Source of the DNA: Caballeronia zhejiangensis | GTDB taxonomy: Bacteria; Pseudomonadota; Gammaproteobacteria; Burkholderiales; Burkholderiaceae | Direction of reading: 5' to 3' | DNA: 64,000 nt | NCBI RefSeq assembly: GCF_000698575.1 | Contig: NZ_JFHD01000008.1 | Location: forward strand, 62,001 to 126,000 | Shown: one piece after another, positions 8,490 to 17,833 of the stretch | Numbering within the stretch: position 1 is the stretch's first letter | How the letters are laid out: each line of letters opens with the position of its first letter | The notes under the pieces: model-generated | The model's database searches: none | What the model saw: only the letters and a program-made list of their open reading frames with translations | Told to the model about the DNA's origin: nothing | Position numbers and translations under genes: made by a program

Positions 8490-9632
8490 ATGCGGGTATC
8501 GACCGCCAAGATTTTCGCTGGTGCAACGATTGCCGCGTCCGTGACGGGCGCAAACGCGGCGCAGCAATGCGACTGGTCCGCGTATCGGCTGTTCGTGGAG
8601 CGCGTCGTTCAGGCCGATGGCCGCGTGATCGACCGTTCGACCGAAGCGCAGCAGACGACCTCCGAAGGCCAGTCCTACGCGCTGTTCTTCGCGCTCGTCG
8701 CCAACGACCGCGCGACCTTCGACCGGGTGCTCGGCTGGACGCGCACGAACTTGTCGGCCAATCAGTTCGATTCGAATAACGTGCGTCTGCCCGCATGGCA
8801 ATGGGGCAAGAAACCGGACGGCTCGTTCGGCGTGATGGACCCGAATTCGGCGTCGGACTCGGATGTGTGGATCGCGTACGACCTCTTCCAGGCCGGTCGC
8901 CTGTGGAAGGAACCGGCGTACACGAAGCTCGGCTACGCGCTCGCGACGCAGATCGTGAAGCAGGAAACCGTCGACCTGCCCGGCCTCGGACCGATGCTTC
9001 TTCCCGGTCCGCAAGGCTTTCGCATCGGCGACGTGACGCGGCTGAATCCGAGCTATCTGCCGCTGCCGGTTTTGCGCGGGCTCGCGCACGACATGCCCGA
9101 CGGCCCGTGGACGAAGCTCGCGCAGAGCGCCGCGAAAACGATCAAGGTGACGTCGCCGCGCGGCTACGCGCCGGACTGGGCCGCGTATCAGAACGGCCGG
9201 TTCGTCGTCGATCCGAAGAACGGCGATGTCGGCAGCTACGACGCGATCCGCGTCTATCTGTGGGCCGGCATGACGTCGCCGGGCGATCCGCTCGCGCGTC
9301 CGTGGCTCGATGCGCTCGGCGGCATGCGCCAGAGCGTCGCGCAGGCGGGCTTTCCGCCGGAAAAGGTCAACGTGACGACCGGCGCGGCGACGGGCGAAGG
9401 TCCGCTGTCTTACTGGGCCGCGCTCGCGCCGTACTTCAAGGCGCTCAACGACGACCGCGGCCTGGGCCTCGCGCGCGCGCATCTCGAAGCGCTGACCGCG
9501 CCGCCGGGCGCGGGACGCGAGCCGGTCTATTACGATCGCGTGCTCGGTCTCTTTGGCGGCGGTTTCATCGACGGTCGATATCGCTTCGATGAAAACGGCC
9601 GTCTCGTGCCGAACTGGAGAAGCGCATGCTGA
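8490..9632 (+). CDS. bcsZ: Periplasmic endo-1,4-beta-glucanase (GH8) of the cellulose operon
   Basis: The 380-residue protein has a signal peptide (about residues 1-23, ending ANA-A) and a glycoside hydrolase family 8 domain. TSEGQSYA contains Glu59, which lines up with the proton donor Glu55 of E. coli BcsZ. GSYDAIRVYLW contains Asp251, matching the base Asp243. The DSDVWIAY motif (123-130) is also typical. The enzyme trims or releases glucan chains in the periplasm and tunes cellulose export. It starts 1 nt after the bcsB stop, and its end overlaps bcsC by 7 nt. Confidence 0.95.
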   Translation: MRVSTAKIFAGATIAASVTGANAAQQCDWSAYRLFVERVVQADGRVIDRSTEAQQTTSEGQSYALFFALVANDRATFDRVLGWTRTNLSANQFDSNNVRLPAWQWGKKPDGSFGVMDPNSASDSDVWIAYDLFQAGRLWKEPAYTKLGYALATQIVKQETVDLPGLGPMLLPGPQGFRIGDVTRLNPSYLPLPVLRGLAHDMPDGPWTKLAQSAAKTIKVTSPRGYAPDWAAYQNGRFVVDPKNGDVGSYDAIRVYLWAGMTSPGDPLARPWLDALGGMRQSVAQAGFPPEKVNVTTGAATGEGPLSYWAALAPYFKALNDDRGLGLARAHLEALTAPPGAGREPVYYDRVLGLFGGGFIDGRYRFDENGRLVPNWRSAC

Positions 9633-12600
9633 TCCAGACCAGAAAACGCGTGATCGCGGCGCTGATCTGCGCCGCACCGGCGATGGCCTTCGCGCAGGCC
9701 GCCGCCGATCCGCTGAACGTGCTCATCGATCAAGGCAAATACTGGCAGGCGCACAAGCGCGGCGATCTCGCGGAACAGGCGTGGCAGAAGGTGCTGCGCA
9801 TCAATCCGAAGCAGCCCGATGCGCTTTTCGGCATGGGCATGGTGCTCGCCGATCGCAAGGACGGCAGCGGCGCGCAGCAGTATCTCGCGCAGTTGCGCCA
9901 GGTCGCGCCGAGTTATCCGAACATCGATGAACTCGGCCGGCGGCTTGGCGAAACCAGTTCGCGCGATCAGACCGTGAACGACGCGCGGCGTCTCGCGCAA
10001 AGCGGACAAAGCGCGTCGGCGGTGCAGGAATACAAGCGCGCGATCGACGGCAAGCCCGCGACGCCCGGACTTCAGCTGGAGTATTACCAGGCGCTCGCCG
10101 CCACGCCGCAAGGCTGGGACGAAGCGCGGCGCGGCCTCGAACAACTGGCGCGCGAGAATCCAGACGAGCCGCGCTATCAGCTCGCCTATGCGCAGCATCT
10201 GACGTATCGCGATACGACGCGGCGCGACGGCATCGCGCGGCTCGCGAAGCTGTCGGGCGACAGCGCTGTGGGCGCCGACGCGAAAAAAAGCTGGCGGCAG
10301 GCGCTCTTGTGGCTCGGCGCGCGCGCATCGGATGCGCCGCTTTATCAGGCGTATCTGCAAGTCGCGCCCGATGACGCCGCCGTCAAAGCGCGCTTCGATT
10401 CGATGGTGCAGCAGGACAAGTCGGCACGCGAGCGCTCGCAGGCCGACGCCGCCGTCGATGCGCGCGGACGGACCGTCGCGGAAGGTTTCACCGCGCTCGA
10501 TCGCGGCGATCTCGTGACGGCGCGCGCGCGTTTTTCGTCGGTGCTGGCGAGCAATCCGAACGACGCCGATGCGCTCGGCGGCATGGGCGTCGCGTCGTTG
10601 AAGCAGGAGCGTTTTTCCGAAGCGCGCACGTATCTCGAACGCGCGTCGCGGGCCGGCAATGCGGCGCGCTGGAAAGACGCGCTCACGAGCGCGACCTACT
10701 GGACCTATACGAGCGATGCCATCGGCGCGCGCAGCAACGGCCAGATCGCGCAAGCGAAGGCGCTGTTCGAACGCGCGATCGCAACCGATCCGTCCGAAGT
10801 CACCGCGCAAGTGCTGCTCGGCGAAATGCTGCTCGCGAACGGCGACCCGCGCGGCGCGGAAGCGGCGTATCGCATGGCGCTGCGCCGCCAGGCCGACAAT
10901 CCCGATGCGATTCGCGGACTCGTCGGCGCACTGGCCGCGCAAGGGCGCGGCGACGAAGCGCTCGAGTTCGCCAATCGGCTGAACACGGAACAGCAGGCGA
11001 AGGCCGGCGGCATCAACAAGCTGCGCGGCGAAGCGCAGGCGGCACAGGCGCGCGCGGCGGAAGCACGCGGCGATCTCGGTGCGGCGCGCAGTCTCTTCGA
11101 AGACGCGCTGCTCAACAATCCCGACGATCCGTGGCTGCGGCTCGATCTCGCGCGCATCTACGTCCGTCAGGGCGCGGTCGGCAATGCGCGCAGCATGATG
11201 GACGGCCTGCTCGCCACGCATCCCGACATGACCGACGCGCTCTACGCGAGCGCGCTGCTCTCCGCCGAAACGCAGGACTGGCCGGCCGGGCTCGCGCAAC
11301 TCGACCGCATTCCGGCCGCGCAACGCACGCCGGCGATGACCGCGTTGCAACATCGCCTGTGGGTGCATCAGCAGGCCGATCTCGCGACGCGCGCCGCTAC
11401 GTCCGGTCAGCGTCAGCAGGCGTTCGCGATTCTGCGCCGCGCGGAACCCGTTGCGGCGGGCAATGCGGAACTGATGGGCGCGGTGGCATCGGCCTACGTC
11501 AAGGCGGGCGATCCGGCGCGGGCGTTGTCGCTCGTGCGCGGCGCCATCGCCAATGCGCCGAACGATACCGGTCTTCTGCTGCAATACGCGGGCATTCTGT
11601 CGGCGACGCAGCAGGAAGCCGAGCTCGGCTCGGTGATGCGCCGTCTGCAATCGATGCCGCTCACGACGCAGCAGCGCGCGGACTTCAACAATCTGAACGT
11701 GGGCATCGTCATCGCGCGTGCGGATGTCGTGCGCCGGCAAGGCGATCTCGCCGCCGCCTACGACGTGATCGCGCCGTGGCTCGCCGCGATGCCCGACAAC
11801 GCCGACCTGCAGGCGGCGCTCGGCCGCATGTACACATCGGCGGGCGATGACCGCAACGCGCTCTCGTGCTATCAAAAAGCGCTGTCGCGCCGTCCGGACG
11901 ATATCGGCTTGCAGACGGCGGCGATGTCGGCGGCGAGCGGCGTGCGCGATTTCAAGCTCGCTCAGACCTACGCGAATCAGGCGTACGAAGCCGCGCCGAA
12001 CGATCCGGGCGTGCTCGCCGCGATCGGCCGGATGTATCGCGCGCAAGGCAAGCTCGATCTCGCCGCGCAGTTCCTGCAACGCTCGCTCGTCGCCGCGAAT
12101 ACGCCCGCGCCGGCGGCGTCGGCGCAGGGACGCGGCAATGTCCCGCCCGGCTGGGAAACCGCGATGAGCCGTGTCGGCTTGAATCCGCTGCCCGGCACCA
12201 ATCCGTTCGAAGGCAAGACGGCCGTCGATACGGCGTCGAACCCGGCGCTCGCATCGGACGCGTCTTATCGTCAGGCCCTTCCTCAAGGTTATTCGCAGCC
12301 CGTGCCGAACTATCTGCCGCCTCCTCAGCCCGCGCCGTATTCCGTGCCTTACGTCGCGCCGTCCTCCGCTCCGATGACGATGCCCAACGCCGCGCCGCGC
12401 CCGGTGCCGAGCGGCGGCTACGGACCCGACGCGTATGGCTCGGGTCAATCGGGCGCGCCGTTGCAGCCGTATCCGGGACAGGATGGCGGGTATCAGCCGG
12501 CTTATACGCAGCCGCAGCAGTATCAACCGCAGCCGTATCAGCAGCAGCCTTACGCCGCGCAGGATCCGTATGCCGAGCCCTGGCCGATGTCGCCCGGCGC

Positions 12601-14131
12601 GCGCGAGGCGCAAGCCAATGCGTACAACGCGCCGCTGCCCGCCAGCTCGAAGAAAAAGCCGGCGTCATCGCCCAAGACCGCGACGACGCGTCCCGCCGAT
12701 CCGTACGCCTACGGCGCGCCGCCGCCGCAGCAGCAGCCTTATTACCAGCAGCCGCAACAGTACGCGCCGCAGCCATACGCGCCGCCGCAGTACGCGCAGC
12801 AGCAGTACATCCCGCAGCCGCCCGCGGGCTACGCGCAGCCTTATTACCCGTCGCAGGCGCAACCCGCGCAGCGCGCCGCCGCAGCCGCGACGATGAGCAC
12901 GGGCGGCGTTCCCGCGCCGGTCGCGAATTCGCAGACGGCGGGCGTCGCGGAGGAACTCGCGCAGATCAATCGCGAGCAGGCGAGCACGATTTCCGGCGGC
13001 CTCATCTTCCGCAGCCGCGACGGCGAGGACGGCCTCTCGAACCTGACCGATATCGAAGCGCCCATCGAAGGCCGCATCAAGGCCGGCAACGGCCACGTCA
13101 TCGTGCGCGCGACGCCCGTCACGCTCGACGCCGGCACCGCGAGCAGCGAGCCGAACACGCTCGCGCGCTTCGGCTCCGGCCTCGGCGCGACCGCCACGCC
13201 GCCGACCAACAACTACGGCTCGCAGACGGCGACGGGCGTCGGGCTCTCGCTCGGCTACGAGAACCGCAACTTCAAGGGCGATGTCGGCACGACGCCGCTC
13301 GGCTTTCGCGAGACCAATGTCGTCGGCGGATTGCAGTATCAGAACGCGATCACCGACAAGGTGTCGTATTCGCTCGCCGTCGCCCGCCGCGCCGTCACCG
13401 ACAGCCTGCTTTCGTACGCCGGCGCGCGCGATCAGGGCGCGAACCTCGAATGGGGCGGCGTGACATCGACGGGCGCGCGCGCCGACCTCGGCTGGGACGA
13501 CGGCACGAGCGGCGTCTACGTGAACGCGGCGTATCAGTTCCTCGACGGCAATCAGGTCGCGACCAACAACGCGGTGAAGGGCGGCGGCGGCATCTACACG
13601 CGTCTCATCAAGGATGCCGACCAGACGCTGACCGTCGGCGCCAACACCACGCTGATGCACTACGACAAGAACCTGTCGTACTTCACGTATGGCCAAGGCG
13701 GCTACTTCAGCCCGCAGCAGTACGTGATCCTGAACTTCCCGGTCGAATACATGGGACGCACGGGGCTTTTCACGTACGACCTGAAGGGTTCGATCGGCGT
13801 GCAGCATTATCGGCAGGACGCGTCGGACTATTTCCCGACGAACGGCACGTATCAGGCGCGAGCCGCGAGTTCCGGCGCGACGCCGGATGCGGGCGCGATC
13901 TATCCCGGCCAGAGCAAGACGGGCGTGTCGTATTCGCTCAGCGCGACGGGCGAATACCAGCTCGCGCCACAACTCGCGTTCGGCGCGACGGCATCGTTCG
14001 GCAACGCGTATCAGTATCGCGAGTGGCTCGCCGCCGTTTATGTGCGCTACAGCTTCACGCGTCAGGGCGGCGCGCAGCCGGTGTTTCCGCCGCAGGCGTT
14101 CAGCTCGCCGTATCTGTCGCTGTCGAACTGA
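9626..14131 (+). CDS. bcsC: Cellulose export protein BcsC: TPR periplasmic part plus outer-membrane porin
   Basis: The 1501-residue product starts with a signal peptide (cleavage near AFAQA, residue 24). About 800 residues of tetratricopeptide repeats follow, for example DALGGMG, TAQVLLGEML and ADLQAALGRMY units. The C-terminal BCSC_C beta-barrel spans roughly residues 1120-1501 and ends in SLSN. Between them, residues about 885-1090 form an unusual Pro/Gln/Tyr/Ala-rich linker with many QPY/PPQY-like units. The size exceeds the about 1150-1300 residues usual for BcsC mainly because of this linker. The protein spans the periplasm and forms the exit channel for cellulose. The start overlaps bcsZ by 7 nt. 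It closes the operon; no T-rich terminator is evident in the 70 bases after it. Confidence 0.95.
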   Translation: MLIQTRKRVIAALICAAPAMAFAQAAADPLNVLIDQGKYWQAHKRGDLAEQAWQKVLRINPKQPDALFGMGMVLADRKDGSGAQQYLAQLRQVAPSYPNIDELGRRLGETSSRDQTVNDARRLAQSGQSASAVQEYKRAIDGKPATPGLQLEYYQALAATPQGWDEARRGLEQLARENPDEPRYQLAYAQHLTYRDTTRRDGIARLAKLSGDSAVGADAKKSWRQALLWLGARASDAPLYQAYLQVAPDDAAVKARFDSMVQQDKSARERSQADAAVDARGRTVAEGFTALDRGDLVTARARFSSVLASNPNDADALGGMGVASLKQERFSEARTYLERASRAGNAARWKDALTSATYWTYTSDAIGARSNGQIAQAKALFERAIATDPSEVTAQVLLGEMLLANGDPRGAEAAYRMALRRQADNPDAIRGLVGALAAQGRGDEALEFANRLNTEQQAKAGGINKLRGEAQAAQARAAEARGDLGAARSLFEDALLNNPDDPWLRLDLARIYVRQGAVGNARSMMDGLLATHPDMTDALYASALLSAETQDWPAGLAQLDRIPAAQRTPAMTALQHRLWVHQQADLATRAATSGQRQQAFAILRRAEPVAAGNAELMGAVASAYVKAGDPARALSLVRGAIANAPNDTGLLLQYAGILSATQQEAELGSVMRRLQSMPLTTQQRADFNNLNVGIVIARADVVRRQGDLAAAYDVIAPWLAAMPDNADLQAALGRMYTSAGDDRNALSCYQKALSRRPDDIGLQTAAMSAASGVRDFKLAQTYANQAYEAAPNDPGVLAAIGRMYRAQGKLDLAAQFLQRSLVAANTPAPAASAQGRGNVPPGWETAMSRVGLNPLPGTNPFEGKTAVDTASNPALASDASYRQALPQGYSQPVPNYLPPPQPAPYSVPYVAPSSAPMTMPNAAPRPVPSGGYGPDAYGSGQSGAPLQPYPGQDGGYQPAYTQPQQYQPQPYQQQPYAAQDPYAEPWPMSPGAREAQANAYNAPLPASSKKKPASSPKTATTRPADPYAYGAPPPQQQPYYQQPQQYAPQPYAPPQYAQQQYIPQPPAGYAQPYYPSQAQPAQRAAAAATMSTGGVPAPVANSQTAGVAEELAQINREQASTISGGLIFRSRDGEDGLSNLTDIEAPIEGRIKAGNGHVIVRATPVTLDAGTASSEPNTLARFGSGLGATATPPTNNYGSQTATGVGLSLGYENRNFKGDVGTTPLGFRETNVVGGLQYQNAITDKVSYSLAVARRAVTDSLLSYAGARDQGANLEWGGVTSTGARADLGWDDGTSGVYVNAAYQFLDGNQVATNNAVKGGGGIYTRLIKDADQTLTVGANTTLMHYDKNLSYFTYGQGGYFSPQQYVILNFPVEYMGRTGLFTYDLKGSIGVQHYRQDASDYFPTNGTYQARAASSGATPDAGAIYPGQSKTGVSYSLSATGEYQLAPQLAFGATASFGNAYQYREWLAAVYVRYSFTRQGGAQPVFPPQAFSSPYLSLSN

Positions 14132-14201
14132 TGTTCTTGCGCGTGCGCCGCGCTTGCGGCTAGGCTTGATCCACTGCCGCAAGCGGGCCAACATCGTTCG
14201 A

Positions 14202-15155
14202 ATGAAAACGCAAAGCGCGCTCGTCGCGAACAACGACCAATTCCTGCGCGACTTGCAGTTGTTCTGCATCGTCGCGCGGCGTTCGAGCTTCATCGCCGCC
14301 GCGACCGAGACCGGCATCTCGCCGGCGCACGTCAGCAAGCGCATTGCGATGCTGGAGACGAGTCTCGGCGTCAGGCTCTTCACGCGCACGACGCGCCGCG
14401 TGTCCATCACGAGCGACGGCGAAGCGGCGTTCCAATGGACGCAAAAGATTCTCGACGACGTCCAGGGCATGGCCGACGCCTTCGCCGGCCTCGACGATCC
14501 GCGCGGCGTCTTGCGGATCGGCACGAGTCTGCGGCTCGGGCGCGAGCATGTTTCGCCCGCGCTCACCTTGCTACGGCGTCGCCATCCGGGGCTGGAAATC
14601 TGGCTCGAACTGCTCGACCGGCGCGTCGATCTCGTCGGCGAGAACTTCGATATCGACATTCGCGTCGGCGAAGTGCTGGAGCCGCATCTGATCGCGCACA
14701 AGATCGTCGACAGTTTTCGCGTGCTCGCCGCCGCGCCCGCGTATCTCGAACGGCGCGGCACGCCTAGAACGCTGGCCGAACTGGCGCATCACGATTGCCT
14801 GCTGTTTCGCGGGCGCGATCAGCGTTTCGGCGTCTGGCGGCTCGCCGGGCCGAACGGCGAGGAAAGCGTCAAAGTGACCGGGCCGATTGCTTCGAACCAC
14901 AGCGACATCGTGCGGCAGTGGGCCGAGGAAGGTTTCGGCATCGTGATGTGCTCGATCTGGGACGCCGCCGGCAGTCTTCAAAACGGCCGTCTCGTGCCCG
15001 TTCTGCCGGCTTATCGGCAGCGCGCGGACGTGTGGGCGGTGACGTCGGCGCGCTCGTCGCATTCGGCGAAGATTCGCGTGTGCATCGAGTTTCTCAGACA
15101 GCAATTGACGAGCGGACCTTACTCGCTCGTTACATCGGGCGTCGCGGGGTTCTGA
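14202..15155 (+). CDS. LysR-family transcriptional regulator
   Basis: The ATG at 14202 gives 317 residues, the usual LysR length. The N-terminal winged helix-turn-helix (about residues 10-70) includes RRSSFIAAATETGISPAHVS. The C-terminal half is a periplasmic-binding-like effector domain. It follows bcsC by 70 nt on the same strand, so read-through from the cellulose operon is possible, but LysR proteins usually control neighbouring or divergent genes and there is no divergent partner here. The target is unknown. Confidence 0.85.
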   Translation: MKTQSALVANNDQFLRDLQLFCIVARRSSFIAAATETGISPAHVSKRIAMLETSLGVRLFTRTTRRVSITSDGEAAFQWTQKILDDVQGMADAFAGLDDPRGVLRIGTSLRLGREHVSPALTLLRRRHPGLEIWLELLDRRVDLVGENFDIDIRVGEVLEPHLIAHKIVDSFRVLAAAPAYLERRGTPRTLAELAHHDCLLFRGRDQRFGVWRLAGPNGEESVKVTGPIASNHSDIVRQWAEEGFGIVMCSIWDAAGSLQNGRLVPVLPAYRQRADVWAVTSARSSHSAKIRVCIEFLRQQLTSGPYSLVTSGVAGF

Positions 15156-15556
15156 AGCGCTTCGTCGTAGCGTCGTTCTTCATCGCCTGCTGCTCGCCCG
15201 CTCGATCCCGTCCAGCAAGCCTTCAGCGGCGCCGCCCAAGCGCCAAAGCCAACCTTACATAATCTTACGTTGCGCCACCGTCACAAAAAGGGGCAAAAAG
15301 ACCCGTCGCGAAACTAGGATATTTCCAAATGTTTCTGAGACATGTAATGATACTGATTCGCATTTAACATGATCGCGCCGATAGGTTGACTCAATGAAGC
15401 CCGTCGAGCGCGACGTGCGCTCTCAGGGCGCCGCCGCCGGTTCTTTCTCGACGACGTCGCCCGCCTTCGCCTCGATCTCGGATCGGTCAACGTCGGCAGT
15501 CGAAAACCCGCTTCGCTGCCGATTTGAATTTCACTAACAAGCATCGGGAAAACGAC
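15156..15556. other. Intergenic region carrying the iron-receptor promoter
   Basis: These 400 bases lead to the TonB receptor. A Fur-box-like sequence lies at 15344-15362. No gene is visible; the antisense frame 15314-15841 is a shadow running into the receptor. Confidence 0.5.
15344..15362 (+). promoter_or_regulatory. Putative Fur box
   Basis: TGTAATGATACTGATTCGC matches 13 of 19 positions of the classical GATAATGATAATCATTATC Fur consensus. It lies about 195 bp upstream of a siderophore receptor gene, the expected place for iron repression. The match count was made by eye. Confidence 0.65.
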
Positions 15557-17770
15557 ATGTTGAGAAAGACGCCGCTTGCTGCGGCATTGGTGACTATTGC
15601 CGCCGTGCCCATGGCCGCGCCGCTTTACGCCCAGACCGCACCGCAATCCGCACAAGCCGCACCGCAAGACACGCCCCCCGCCGCCGCACCCGAAACCGCG
15701 ACCCTGCCCGCCGTCAAGGTGACGGGTCAGGCCGACGCGCCCGACTTCCAGCCGGAGATGTCGAGCGTCGGCGCAAAGGTGCCGACCGCCCTGCGCGACA
15801 TTCCGCAAGCCGTCGTCGTGGTGCCGAAGGCGGTGCTGCAATCGCAGGCCGTGAGCTCATTCTCCGATGCGCTGCGCAACGTGCCCGGCGTCACGCTCGG
15901 CGCGGCCGAAGGCGGCCAGATCGGCAATAACATCAACCTGCGCGGCTTCTCGGCGCGCACCGACATCTATCTCGACGGCTTCCGCGATCGCGGCCAGTAC
16001 TATCGCGATACGTTCAATCTGGAATCGATCGACGTGCTGTACGGGCCGTCGTCGCTGTACTTCGGGCGCGGTTCGACGGGCGGCGTCATCAATCAGGTCA
16101 GCAAGCAGCCGACGCTGAATCCGCGCGCCGATGTCTCGCTGCAAGCCGGCACGCACGACCGCTATCGCACGACGGTCGATATCAATCAGCCGATGACGGA
16201 TACCTCCGCGTTCCGCATCAACGCGTTCGGCCAGTCGATGGGCTCGACGCGCGACGAGATGATCAACAAGGACTACGGCATCGCGCCCGAAGTGAAATTC
16301 GGCATCGGCACGCCGACGCAGGTGACGTTGTCGGCGCTGATCCAGCACAACCGCGATCAGCCCGACTACGGCATTCCGCCGTTGAACGGCCATCCCGCGC
16401 CCGTCGATACGAAGACCTTCTACGGCTTCACCGACGACCGCACGATTCAGGATGTGCAGACGGTTAACGCGCGCATCGAACATCGCTTCGACGACATGTT
16501 CACGCTGCGCAACCAGACGCAGTTCAGCCACTACAGCACCGAAGCGCGCGCGACCAACGCGGCGGCCGTGCTGACGGGCCCGCTCGGCACGTCGCCCGCG
16601 CTCTCGAACGGCAATTACACGACGCTGCCGCTCTCGTCGCTCTTCGTGCGTCTGCAAGGCAAGGACCGCACCATCAACGATCACTCGGTCTACAACACGA
16701 CCGACGTTCAAGGCAAGTTCGCGACCGGCCCCTTGAAGCACGACATGCTCGCGGGCGTCGATCTGAGTCACGAAACGTATAGCAACCAGACCTTCACGGC
16801 GACCACGCCGGGTCTGCCGTCGAACACGCTCGCCATCGTGCCGCTCGTGGATCCGGCGTATGTGCCGCGTCCGGCGAACTATCGCGAAGTGGCGACCAAT
16901 CTCGCGGAGTCGAGCGCGAACGGCATCGGCGTCTATTTGAACGACACCATCTCGATCGGCGAGCACTGGAAGTGGATCGGCGGCGTGCGCTGGGACCGCT
17001 ATGAAGCGGCGATCAACAACTCGATCAATCAGCCCGGTTACGCGACGCAGACGAACTATTTCACGAGCGTGCGCACAGGCGTCGTATGGCAGCCAACGGA
17101 CTGGCAGTCGTACTACGTCTCTTACGGCACGTCGTTCGATCCGTCGCTCGAAGCGCTCACGCTCACCAACGGCCAGCAAAACCTGCCGCCCGAGCACAAC
17201 AAGTCCTATGAAATCGGCTCGAAGTGGGATCTGCTGAACGGCGGCCTGTCGATCACGCAATCGCTCTTCAACATCGAGAAGACCAATGCGCGCACGCTCG
17301 CTTCGGACGGCAGCTATTCACTCGATGGCGACGTGCGCGTGCGCGGCTATCAGCTCGGCATCGCCGGCCACATCACGCGGCAATGGCAGATGTTCGGCGG
17401 CTACACGTACATGGATGGCACCATCCTGAAGGCATTCGACGGCACGCAAGGCAACACGCCCGCCAACACGCCGAAGCACATGTTGACGCTGTGGACGACG
17501 TACGACTTCACGCCCGTATGGCAGATCGGCGGCGGGCCTTCGTATGTATCGTCGCGCTACGCGGCGAACAACAATCTCGTTCAAGCGGGCGGCTACGTGC
17601 GCTGGGACGCGATGGCCGCATATCATCAGAAGCGCTACGATATCCAGTTCAACGTGCAGAACCTGTTCGACAAGAAGTACTACGACGCCCTGATTCCGTC
17701 CGATGGCGGACGCGCGGTGCCGGGTCTCGGCCGCACGTTCATCGCGACGTTGAATTACCGCTTCCGTTGA
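15557..17770 (+). CDS. TonB-dependent siderophore receptor (Fiu/PiuA-like)
   Basis: I chose ATG 15557, which begins the signal peptide MLRKTPLAAALVTIAAVPMA (cleavage near LYAQ); an ATG 11 codons earlier would only add a charged prefix. The 737-residue protein has a plug domain (about residues 60-185) with VPKAVLQSQAV and NNINLRGFSARTDIYLDGFRD signatures, then a 22-stranded barrel. It ends in LNYRFR with a terminal aromatic-x-Arg pattern typical of outer-membrane insertion. The following gene is PiuC/YbiX-like, a pairing seen with catecholate receptors Fiu and PiuA, so the likely ligand is a ferric catecholate. Iron control is suggested by the upstream Fur box. Confidence 0.9.
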   Translation: MLRKTPLAAALVTIAAVPMAAPLYAQTAPQSAQAAPQDTPPAAAPETATLPAVKVTGQADAPDFQPEMSSVGAKVPTALRDIPQAVVVVPKAVLQSQAVSSFSDALRNVPGVTLGAAEGGQIGNNINLRGFSARTDIYLDGFRDRGQYYRDTFNLESIDVLYGPSSLYFGRGSTGGVINQVSKQPTLNPRADVSLQAGTHDRYRTTVDINQPMTDTSAFRINAFGQSMGSTRDEMINKDYGIAPEVKFGIGTPTQVTLSALIQHNRDQPDYGIPPLNGHPAPVDTKTFYGFTDDRTIQDVQTVNARIEHRFDDMFTLRNQTQFSHYSTEARATNAAAVLTGPLGTSPALSNGNYTTLPLSSLFVRLQGKDRTINDHSVYNTTDVQGKFATGPLKHDMLAGVDLSHETYSNQTFTATTPGLPSNTLAIVPLVDPAYVPRPANYREVATNLAESSANGIGVYLNDTISIGEHWKWIGGVRWDRYEAAINNSINQPGYATQTNYFTSVRTGVVWQPTDWQSYYVSYGTSFDPSLEALTLTNGQQNLPPEHNKSYEIGSKWDLLNGGLSITQSLFNIEKTNARTLASDGSYSLDGDVRVRGYQLGIAGHITRQWQMFGGYTYMDGTILKAFDGTQGNTPANTPKHMLTLWTTYDFTPVWQIGGGPSYVSSRYAANNNLVQAGGYVRWDAMAAYHQKRYDIQFNVQNLFDKKYYDALIPSDGGRAVPGLGRTFIATLNYRFR

Positions 17771-17787
17771 TGTGATGTGATGCGAAT

Positions 17788-17816
17788 GCGCGCGCCATGC
17801 GACTCATGGCGCGCGC
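17788..17816. repeat. Perfect 12-bp inverted repeat between receptor and hydroxylase genes
   Basis: GCGCGCGCCATG (17788-17799) and CATGGCGCGCGC (17805-17816) pair perfectly around a 5-nt loop, with no T tract. It lies in the 63-nt gap between two genes likely co-transcribed. It may shield the upstream mRNA end or limit read-through; either role is inferred. Confidence 0.7.
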
Positions 17817-17833
17817 TCGCGAAGGCAATAACA

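Noticed and set aside
5723..8509. A 928-codon minus-strand frame opposite bcsA/bcsB
   Set aside because: Shadow frame by composition; it crosses two real genes and has no features of a protein family.
9530..12613. A 1027-codon open frame on the minus strand opposite bcsC
   Set aside because: It has the Arg/Leu-rich composition of a shadow frame and no recognisable domain; the bcsC reading frame on the plus strand is well supported.
12280..12880. A true tandem DNA repeat in bcsC
   Set aside because: The protein is low-complexity, but the DNA units are irregular in length and sequence, so I treat it as a biased linker and not a tandem array.
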